NCBI GenBank assembly: GCA_026389955.1
Contig: JAPLGY010000264.1
Location: 1 to 8,455, forward strand
From: Caldilinea sp.
GTDB taxonomy: Bacteria; Chloroflexota; Anaerolineae; Caldilineales; Caldilineaceae
Direction: 5' to 3'
Length of the DNA: 8,455 nt
Shown here: in pieces, positions 1 through 6,984 of the stretch
Position numbering within the stretch: position 1 is the first letter of the stretch
Layout of the letters: each line of letters opens with the position of its first letter
Translations under genes and position numbers: made by a program
The notes under the pieces: generated by a model
What the model was told of the DNA's origin: nothing
Databases searched by the model: none
What the model saw: only the letters and a program-made list of their open reading frames with translations

Positions 1-962
<962 letters not shown>

Positions 963-965
<3 letters not shown>

Positions 966-985
966 AGAAGGCAACTCCTGACTTG
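963..985 (-). promoter_or_regulatory. Ribosome binding site deciding the FAS1 gene start
   Basis: Minus strand reads GTCAGGAGTTGCCTTCT directly before ATG at 965-963. AGGAG sits about 10 nt before the start codon. It agrees with the signal peptide that begins at this ATG. Confidence 0.6.
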
Positions 986-1081
986 CGGTACGGCCGAATA
1001 ATTGGACTGAATTGACTATCGAACAGCGCTGCAGAGCAGGTAAAGCGATGAAAAATTTCAGGCAAATTTATAACTTTCGCT

Positions 1082-1110
1082 ATTTTAGCCTATTTCTGCA
1101 ACGATTGCAA
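1082..1110 (-). promoter_or_regulatory. Sigma70-like promoter for the FAS1 gene
   Basis: Read on the minus strand, TTGCAA (1110-1105; 4 of 6 matches to TTGACA) is followed after exactly 17 bp by TAAAAT (1087-1082; 5 of 6 matches to TATAAT). This predicts a transcript starting near 1075 and a leader of about 110 nt before the ATG at 965. The surrounding 966-1149 stretch is locally AT-rich compared with the flanking genes, as expected for a promoter region. Inferred from sequence match only. Confidence 0.55.
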
Positions 1111-1124
1111 CGTTGATTTCTGCC

Positions 1125-1161
1125 AAAAAACAGCGGTGCTACCAGAAATTCAGCGTTCTGG
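1125..1161 (-). terminator. Weak terminator-like fold after the glycosyltransferase gene
   Basis: A perfect 6-bp inverted repeat (CCAGAA ... TTCTGG on the minus strand, 1161-1142, 8-nt loop) overlaps the TGA stop at 1152-1150. A T6 run follows at 1130-1125 but lies 11 nt beyond the stem, too far for a classical intrinsic terminator. A competing outer pairing, CTGCCA (1164-1159) with TGGCAG (1125-1120), would enclose the whole segment and bury the T run. Termination here is therefore plausible but weakly supported. Confidence 0.3.
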
Positions 1162-3945
1162 CAGGCGAACGCTGTCTCCGACGCTGTGCGCCCAGGTCAC
1201 GGGCAGTCTTTGCAGCGTCTCCGGGTCATAAAGCCCTATATCGAACACGCTGCCCGTTGGTGCGCGGACGGAATGCACGGTCGTGAGAAATTCACCTGGC
1301 TGCCAACTGCCTGTCGGGACCGCTCCCGACTCGGTCGCAGGGATTCCGTCCTGCTGGCCCACTACCTGTCCATCTGCAGCCAACACATGGATAAACAGAT
1401 GATGGGGGGGCAACAATGACTGCAGAATTTCCCAGTACAGTGAAAGATTGACGCTCTCAGCGCCCGATGGTTCCACACTATAGCCGTAAAGGCGAGCGTG
1501 GGTGCCAAACTGTGCAGCTTCGGTCAGGGGGATCACCGGGGTCGGGCGCTCGAAGTGAGCCCTGCGCTGCTCGATCTCCAAGCTGCCCAGCACAGTGAGG
1601 GCGCTTTGGTTTTGCAGATCCGGGCCGCCCAGCCCTGCCACCAGCTGGTACGTCCCGCTGGGCAGGGTCGCCGGCAGGTCCAGGTGCACCGGAAGCCGCA
1701 ACAGATCTCCGGTGTCCAAAGCTGTGATCGAGAATTCAGGCAGGGGCCATCCCACAAAACCGGCAACGCCTCTGCCCTGGCCATCCAACAGACTCACCGT
1801 CAGCGTGCGTTCAGCCGGCAGCGCACGCTGTATTCGCAAAAACAGGGTCAAGCCCAACGCGGTCCCAGCCAACCTGGGCTCTGCAGCAGAGAGCCCGCTG
1901 AGACCGAGCAATTCTACACCTGCCTGGGCCACCGGAGGGTGCAAGGGGCTCTGGATGGGGAGGCGTTCGACGGGCTGCGCTGTACGGGGCGCCACGACCG
2001 TCAGGGTTCCGATCGACGCATCCACGGTGTCGCTCCCTACCAAAGTCAGCGCCTCGCCGCGCTGGCCGTTCTCCGCCTGTCGAGCAACGCTGACGCCCAC
2101 GGTGTAGACACCAGGGGGCAGCCCAGCAGGGGCGATCACCCCGACGGCCTCTGTCGTGCGAGCGCCGGAAGGCAGTCCTGACCAGTTCACGGCATACTCT
2201 CGGCTGCTCCAGCGGTAGCCGTTTCGGTCCAGCAGACGCAGGCTGACATTCAGATCGGTCGGTTCAACCACCTGCCAGGTCAGACGCACAGCCACGGGCT
2301 GGTTGGCCGCTTCGACCCATTCGTCGGCGATCGCCGACGCCGTCAGCTGAACTGCACCGTAGTCGCTGGTCAGGGTCGAACGAGCAGTCGGTTCTGGCAA
2401 CGCAGCCCAGGCCGAAAGGCGCGTCGTCCCATACCAACGGTTTTCCAAGTTGAAAGAGCGGTCAGCCAGGTACGCTTCTATCTCGAAGGGCAGCGTGGCC
2501 CCAAACGAAAGCGGAGCCGGAAACCAGACTGTTCCCCGCTGCAAGGCACGCTGCAGCACATCCTGCACCGCAGGTGACCAGCCAACTACACTGTCGGCCA
2601 GGAGCACGGGGGCCGGACCTGTCAACAACGACGAACCCACCGGCCTGTACGCCCGCCAATAGCCGACCTGCCAAGGAAAGATCGCCAGAAACGTGTCCTG
2701 ATTGCGCCCATCTTGCATCAGTTGACGCAGCAACGGTCGATAGTCGTGTCCTCCATAGCGTGGCACAGTATAAAAAGCAACTGCTCCCCCGACCGCATTT
2801 GCCAACAACAACAGCAAAACCACGGGCCCAGCCCAGCGAACAGACCAGACCCGCTCCACGCCCACCCCCCACAGCAGCAACACAGAGGGCAGGGCCACCA
2901 TCAGCAGCCGCTCCCCGCCCTCTGGGAAAAAAGGAAAACGCAAACTGACCAGCCAGCCGCCGACCAGCACAGTCGAGAGCACAACGGCCAACAGCAAAAC
3001 TGCGGATTGTTCGTCGGGTTCTTCTGCACGGGGCTGCGCACGCGCCTTGGCCAGCCCAGCCAGAAGCAGCAGGAACGCTGCGCCGCTCAAGAGCAACGTC
3101 CAGGGTCCTGGCAGGGCCGGCCAGGCCAGATGACCGCCTTGGAAAGTGGCCAGATGGCGCAGCAGATAGGTCAACAGATCCAAGGGGCTGTCCTGGTCGG
3201 CGGCAACTTTGTTGCCGACATAGGAGAGCAGGTGTGAAAGCGTGTACACAAGCCACGGCAAATACCCTGCGAAGACCAGCAGGAGCATGCCGGCGACTGA
3301 CCCTACACGACGCAGCGAGCGCCTCTCGGCACAGAGAAACTGGCAGAGGAAGGCCCACAACAGATGTCCAACCAGGACAAACACAAAATAATAGAGGGTG
3401 TACAACCCGGCCAGGGCTGTCACGCCGTAGCCGACCGCAGCCCACCTGCGGGTTGAACAGCTTTGGAGGGTGCCTGGCCGCTGCCAGACCCAAAAAAATC
3501 CTGTGGCTGCCGTACTGAGCGCCATGCCCAGCCCGTACATCCGGATCTCCTGGCTGTAAAACAGCTGCATCGGATTCAGGGCGGCCAGCGGAACAGCCAG
3601 CAGCAGAAGCTGGGGACGGCGTCGAAAAAACAGCCAGGCCAGCCAGAGCTGCAGCAACAGCCCAGCCCCCCCTATCCACACAGAGAGCAGGCGGCCCGTC
3701 TCTGGAGCCGCGTTGCCCCACAGCTGAATCCAGCCGTGCAGCAAAAGATAATAGAGGGGAGGATGAATGTCGCGTGCAGTCAGCGCCAGCATGCGGGCCA
3801 GCGGCTCGGTTGCAAAATAGACGCTGTACCCCTCATCCCACCAAAGCGGCTGCCAGTCAAGGTGCAGCAACCGCAGCCCTCCTCCGGCTGCGGCCAAAAG
3901 ACCTACTATCCACCACAGACGACGGTCGGGCAGGGCAGTGAACAT
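1150..3945 (-). CDS. Family-39-like (GT-C) membrane glycosyltransferase with three-repeat beta-rich C-terminal tail
   Basis: 931 residues, ATG at 3945, TGA at 1152-1150. The N-terminal ~390 residues are strongly hydrophobic with many membrane segments and carry hallmarks of ArnT/PMT-like GT-C transferases: WWDEGYS at 35-41 (the Asp-Glu pair in the first extracytoplasmic loop, normally catalytic or metal-binding), HPPLYY at 61-66 and YSQEIRMY at 130-137. Such enzymes move a sugar from a polyprenyl-phosphate donor to an acceptor on the outer face of the membrane; donor and acceptor here cannot be told from sequence. Residues about 390-520 look like a soluble extracytoplasmic region. Residues about 525-931 are beta-rich and contain three similar units (about 525-650, 670-790, 805-931), each with an early hydrophobic strand followed by L-D/A-x-x-G turns and a late G-x-Y-like strand; the last contains IGLYDPETLQRLPV (903-916). 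Family members are usually 450-600 residues, so the tail is an addition. It starts 14 bp after the lipoprotein gene, indicating one operon. No strong Shine-Dalgarno is seen before its ATG. Confidence 0.85.
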   Translation of the reverse strand: MFTALPDRRLWWIVGLLAAAGGGLRLLHLDWQPLWWDEGYSVYFATEPLARMLALTARDIHPPLYYLLLHGWIQLWGNAAPETGRLLSVWIGGAGLLLQLWLAWLFFRRRPQLLLLAVPLAALNPMQLFYSQEIRMYGLGMALSTAATGFFWVWQRPGTLQSCSTRRWAAVGYGVTALAGLYTLYYFVFVLVGHLLWAFLCQFLCAERRSLRRVGSVAGMLLLVFAGYLPWLVYTLSHLLSYVGNKVAADQDSPLDLLTYLLRHLATFQGGHLAWPALPGPWTLLLSGAAFLLLLAGLAKARAQPRAEEPDEQSAVLLLAVVLSTVLVGGWLVSLRFPFFPEGGERLLMVALPSVLLLWGVGVERVWSVRWAGPVVLLLLLANAVGGAVAFYTVPRYGGHDYRPLLRQLMQDGRNQDTFLAIFPWQVGYWRAYRPVGSSLLTGPAPVLLADSVVGWSPAVQDVLQRALQRGTVWFPAPLSFGATLPFEIEAYLADRSFNLENRWYGTTRLSAWAALPEPTARSTLTSDYGAVQLTASAIADEWVEAANQPVAVRLTWQVVEPTDLNVSLRLLDRNGYRWSSREYAVNWSGLPSGARTTEAVGVIAPAGLPPGVYTVGVSVARQAENGQRGEALTLVGSDTVDASIGTLTVVAPRTAQPVERLPIQSPLHPPVAQAGVELLGLSGLSAAEPRLAGTALGLTLFLRIQRALPAERTLTVSLLDGQGRGVAGFVGWPLPEFSITALDTGDLLRLPVHLDLPATLPSGTYQLVAGLGGPDLQNQSALTVLGSLEIEQRRAHFERPTPVIPLTEAAQFGTHARLYGYSVEPSGAESVNLSLYWEILQSLLPPHHLFIHVLAADGQVVGQQDGIPATESGAVPTGSWQPGEFLTTVHSVRAPTGSVFDIGLYDPETLQRLPVTWAHSVGDSVRLPER

Positions 3946-3959
3946 CCAGAAACAGCTTT

Positions 3960-5180
3960 CTACCGCATCCGCACAAAGCCCAGATAGATCTCGCGGTTGG
4001 GGTTATTGCAGTCGGTCATGAACTCGACGACAGGGGACAACTGGTTGCCCGCGCCGTCGCGCACCCAGACCTGCCAGGGACCCTGGCCGAGCAGGTCGCA
4101 GGGGCGAGGGGTTGCCAGTTCGCCCGGTGCAGGTGTCGGCGACGTTGGCGGGCGGAATTCATATTTGTAGTTGTACTTGACCCGGTTGCCTGCTCCGGGG
4201 GTGCCACTGTACTCAAACGTGTAGGTGCTGGGCCGTTCGACGTTCGTATTGGGGCGGTCCACTCCTCGAAACCGCACCTCCAGGAAATATCCTTCTGCCG
4301 GTTCCTCGGGCCGATTGGCGTCGTTCAGGATACCGACAAAAAAATACGTCCAGATGGTCAGAAATGTATTCTCGGTTGGAAAAAACTGCGGGCCGATGGC
4401 CCGTTCAAACGGGTACAACGTCGCGGTCGGGGTCGGGGTTGTCGTCGGTGTCTCGGTCGGGGTAAACGTCGGTGTGAAGGTCGGTGGGGGTTGGGCCACC
4501 ACCAGCGCGACCTGCTGTGTGTCGTTGACCACGCTCACATGCGAAGCTGCCACCCACACCGAGGCGCCGTTGACGCAGCAGACTTCGTACCAGGTCCCTT
4601 CTGTGTTGCGCCCCACGATTGCGATTGGGATATCCGGGCCGAGCTGGGCCACAAGCGGATACTGAACCCCCGGGCCGGTACGCAGTGCAATAAACCCGCT
4701 TTCCACCACGATATAGGGGGTCAACGTCGGGGCGGGGGTCAGCGTTTCTGTCGGCAGGGGGGTCGGGGTCAGCGTCGGCAGCAGCAGGTCAGGGGCTGCA
4801 CCGGGCTGCAAGGCAGCTTCTGTGAGCTGCGCAGCCAGCGCGACGGCGGTCGCCGTCTGTTCCAGAGGAGGCGGTGTCGGCGTCGCAGTCTCGGTCGGCA
4901 CCGGGGTAGGTGTGCTGGACGGTGGAATGGCGATCACAACACGGTCGGCGTCGATCGTTGGCTGAATCACGATCACGCCTGGCGTTCCATCGCGCGGCGG
5001 TGTGACGACAACCAACGGCAGCAGCGCTTCTGGCGTCGGCGTAAAGGTGGGAGACAACGTCCGTGTCGGAGCTGGGGTTGGGGTCGCTGGCACCAGCAGT
5101 TCAGAAAACCTGCACCCTGCAGCAAAGAGCAAAAGGCTCAGCAACGCCGCTACCGCTGCAAATCGTTTTTTCCAACGCAT
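3960..5180 (-). CDS. Surface lipoprotein with bacterial SH3 domain and Pro-Thr linkers
   Basis: Predicted 406 residues from ATG 5180-5178 to TAG 3962-3960. This start was chosen because it opens a clean lipoprotein signal: MRWKKR, a hydrophobic stretch, then lipobox LFAAGC with Cys23. The frame is open 43 codons further up (ATG at 5309; another at 5267), but those starts would place the signal internally; no start has a good Shine-Dalgarno, so the longer forms remain possible. Residues about 157-220 match an SH3b domain ([17 protein letters not shown], then [11 protein letters not shown] and VWVAASHV), a fold often found in cell-wall or surface proteins. Low-complexity Thr-Pro linkers lie at about 32-50, 88-106, 134-155 and 231-254. 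The C-terminal part (about 258-406) is a globular, aromatic-rich domain I do not recognise, with two cysteines (361 and 391) that might pair. The glycosyltransferase gene follows after 14 bp. Thr-Pro linkers are plausible glycosylation sites, but a link to that enzyme is inference. Confidence 0.82.
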   Translation of the reverse strand: MRWKKRFAAVAALLSLLLFAAGCRFSELLVPATPTPAPTRTLSPTFTPTPEALLPLVVVTPPRDGTPGVIVIQPTIDADRVVIAIPPSSTPTPVPTETATPTPPPLEQTATAVALAAQLTEAALQPGAAPDLLLPTLTPTPLPTETLTPAPTLTPYIVVESGFIALRTGPGVQYPLVAQLGPDIPIAIVGRNTEGTWYEVCCVNGASVWVAASHVSVVNDTQQVALVVAQPPPTFTPTFTPTETPTTTPTPTATLYPFERAIGPQFFPTENTFLTIWTYFFVGILNDANRPEEPAEGYFLEVRFRGVDRPNTNVERPSTYTFEYSGTPGAGNRVKYNYKYEFRPPTSPTPAPGELATPRPCDLLGQGPWQVWVRDGAGNQLSPVVEFMTDCNNPNREIYLGFVRMR

Positions 5181-5200
5181 GGCGGCAACAGGCAACGTGT

Positions 5201-5239
5201 CGGCAGCTGTATCGCCGGCAGCTGTATCGCCGGCAGCTG
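5201..5239. repeat. 15-bp tandem repeat, 2.6 copies
   Basis: The unit CGGCAGCTGTATCGC occurs at 5201-5215 and 5216-5230 without mismatch, then a 9-bp partial copy at 5231-5239. On the minus strand it is in frame with the upstream extension of the lipoprotein frame and would encode repeated Ala-Gly-Asp-Thr-Ala. It lies before the start chosen for that gene, so it may be untranslated leader. Confidence 0.85.
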
Positions 5240-5309
5240 AGATCAGATAGGATGCAGAGGCAGACATCTCGGCAGGTCGTTCCAGTGTAAAAACTTTTGA
5301 GCACAGCAT

Positions 5310-5339
5310 TCAAACTGTCTGGAGCAGGTTAAAGAACAC
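5310..5339 (-). other. Possible 9-codon leader ORF with Shine-Dalgarno
   Basis: GGAGG (5356-5352 on the minus strand) is the best Shine-Dalgarno in this intergenic region, yet no start codon of the lipoprotein frame follows it at a usable distance. The nearest start is GTG at 5339-5337, 12 nt on, opening GTG-TTC-TTT-AAC-CTG-CTC-CAG-ACA-GTT-TGA. Its TGA directly abuts the ATG at 5309, the furthest upstream start of the lipoprotein frame, so translational coupling is conceivable. Could equally be chance. Confidence 0.25.
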
Positions 5340-5372
5340 AATGTGCGTCAACCTCCATCCCTCGCATGAAGC

Positions 5373-5381
5373 AGTATAGCA
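5373..5381 (-). promoter_or_regulatory. Extended -10 promoter for the lipoprotein-glycosyltransferase operon
   Basis: The minus strand reads TGC-TATACT (5381-5373), a TGn extended -10 with 5 of 6 matches to TATAAT. At 17 bp upstream only a poor -35 (TTCAAC, 3 of 6) is present, which an extended -10 can tolerate. It lies between the regulator gene end (5425) and the lipoprotein starts, giving a leader of about 60-190 nt depending on the start used. Confidence 0.45.
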
Positions 5382-5424
5382 CAGCAGCCACACAAGTTGA
5401 AGTCCTACAATCCAACAATCCCTC

Positions 5425-6984
5425 CTACAAACCATTGCGGCTCGAATGCCACGCCTGCCGCAGCTCACGGTGCCAGCGGTTGTTTTCGATAAATTGCTGC
5501 AACATGCTGTCATCGGCTTCGCAGTTGCCGGCCTTCAGCTGTTGGAGCAGATGGTCCAACAACCCATTGGCCTGTGCCAGCACCTCCTGTTCGGCTGGGT
5601 CGCCGACCACGTGCAACGCACGATAGCTCGTCCAGTAAAGAAAAAATGGGGAGACATGGTTGAAGGCACAGACATTCTGCTGCAAATACCCCCAGAGCGC
5701 CTGGCCATAGTGCCGGCATTGTGGCAGGTCGTTGGCTGCCAGCGCCAGCTGTGCGTGCAGGGCATTGCTTTCGCTCTGATAGATCAGCTCATTGGCGTCC
5801 AGCAATCTATCCAATTCATGCAGGGTAGACCGCACAGACTGCACACGCCCCATCTGCAAAAGAGCATGCGCTGCCAGCAACAGCCCATCTCTTGACATGG
5901 ACGGCAAGTTGGCCGTGTGGGCAAATTCGCGCAGTTCCTCTGCGTAACGGTAGGCTCTCAAAAAATTTTCGGCGTAGTACTCAATTGCAGCCATCACCGA
6001 GATCGCTTTGGCCTGACAAAAAGCCAGATCGGCCGCCTGTGCAGTCTGCAGCCCCTGCCGGGCACTGGCACGTGCTGCGTCAAACCGGCCCAGGTTTGCT
6101 TCGATCCACGCCTGGACATAGAAGCTGCGTGAGGCCAGCTCAGGGATCATTCTGATCTGTGGGTCTGACTGAATCTGGCGGCAATAGGCCAGCGCTTCTG
6201 TATGCAGCCCCTCATACACGGCAAAACCCATGCTGAAAATCAGCTGAAAATGGCTGGCCATGTAGAGATTCTCGATCGCTTTGGCCAGGGCAATCCCCTG
6301 CCTGAGCAGCTGCTGGGCACGTGGGCTGCCAAAATTTTTATAGCCCAGGATAAGCTGTCGGATACAATCGAGGGCCCCGCTGTCGTCTCCAATCTGTTGG
6401 TAGCGTCTGAGGGCACTCTCGGCATACACACAGGCTGACTGAGTATGATTTTGGGTGCGCAGCACTTTGCTCAACAGCACTTCAGCCTCTGCTGCGGCCC
6501 CAAAATTCTGGGTCGTCTCTGCCAAGGCCAACGCCTGGCGGGCCAGCCTTTCGGCCTGTTCCAGCTCATCAGTGGCAGAGCGAGCATGGCCGAGGGCAAT
6601 CAACGCTGGAACCAACAAGACCGGTTCTGCCAACGCCGTTGCCTCCAACACCGCTCTCTCTGCCGCAGAGAGGGCGATGTCTCTCTGATGCAGCAGCAGC
6701 AGCAGACGGACTCGCGCGGTTGCAATTTGGACGCTGACCTGTCTGATTTGTAGATTTTCTGGGGTGTGGGAGGCCAAAAGTTTCGTGGTCTGGGCCAGCA
6801 GATGGTCGCCTTCCTGCCAGTGCATTTTCAGCCGAAAAAAACGCTCCAGCGTCGGCAACGCTTCCGTCAGCAGATCCAACTCCTGGGCTTTCACAGCAAG
6901 CCACCATGCCTGCTGCAGGTCGGCCAGGTAGGGATCGAGTCGGGCCAGCTGCGCTGCGATGGCTGCACCGCCAGCAGCGAGCAA
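5425..6984 (-). CDS. TPR-like C-terminal half of a broken STAND regulator
   Basis: 519 codons from a TTG at 6984 (preceded directly by an in-frame TGA) to TAG at 5427-5425. The TTG has no convincing ribosome site, and the protein starts in mid-domain, so an independent gene is doubtful. It is alpha-helical throughout, with TPR-like helix pairs rich in Ala and Leu, for example around 125-160 (ALIALGHARS then AERLARQALALA), 163-200 and 295-320. Residues about 10-65 (LDPYLADLQQAWWLAV and the following EALPTLERFFRL) match the segment that in Chloroflexota BTAD-NB-ARC-TPR regulators directly follows the winged helix after the NTPase. The end (FIENNRWHRELRQAW, 498-512) matches the usual C-terminus of that class. 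TPR regions of such proteins sense ligand or partner protein. I read this as the sensor half of the gene starting upstream, separated by a frame change and a missing linker. It may be a pseudogene fragment, or be intact if the assembly is at fault. Confidence 0.75.
   Translation of the reverse strand: MLAAGGAAIAAQLARLDPYLADLQQAWWLAVKAQELDLLTEALPTLERFFRLKMHWQEGDHLLAQTTKLLASHTPENLQIRQVSVQIATARVRLLLLLHQRDIALSAAERAVLEATALAEPVLLVPALIALGHARSATDELEQAERLARQALALAETTQNFGAAAEAEVLLSKVLRTQNHTQSACVYAESALRRYQQIGDDSGALDCIRQLILGYKNFGSPRAQQLLRQGIALAKAIENLYMASHFQLIFSMGFAVYEGLHTEALAYCRQIQSDPQIRMIPELASRSFYVQAWIEANLGRFDAARASARQGLQTAQAADLAFCQAKAISVMAAIEYYAENFLRAYRYAEELREFAHTANLPSMSRDGLLLAAHALLQMGRVQSVRSTLHELDRLLDANELIYQSESNALHAQLALAANDLPQCRHYGQALWGYLQQNVCAFNHVSPFFLYWTSYRALHVVGDPAEQEVLAQANGLLDHLLQQLKAGNCEADDSMLQQFIENNRWHRELRQAWHSSRNGL

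Noticed and set aside
1498..2181. Plus-strand open frame of 227 codons
   Set aside because: Antisense to the glycosyltransferase tail, rich in Gln, Arg and Gly, no recognisable motif and no ribosome site; a shadow of the opposite strand.
2462..3721. Long minus-strand open frame (419 codons) inside the glycosyltransferase gene
   Set aside because: It lies wholly within the 931-residue gene in another frame. Its product is rich in Cys, Gly, Arg and Ser without domain logic, typical of a GC-rich shadow frame, whereas the main frame has clear catalytic motifs and membrane segments.
4420..4490. DNA tandem repeat or CRISPR-like array
   Set aside because: The repeated GGTCGGGGT-like words vary in spacing and encode Thr-Pro low complexity in frame; there are no conserved repeats with unique spacers.
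4729..4771. Clustered G runs on the plus strand, possible G-quadruplex
   Set aside because: The runs arise from Thr-Pro codons of the lipoprotein linker on the opposite strand, and the middle loop is about 18 nt, beyond canonical quadruplex limits.
6891..6984. Programmed -1 frameshift joining the two regulator halves
   Set aside because: The direction of the change would fit, but I see no slippery heptamer or clear downstream structure, and a frameshift would not restore the missing linker.
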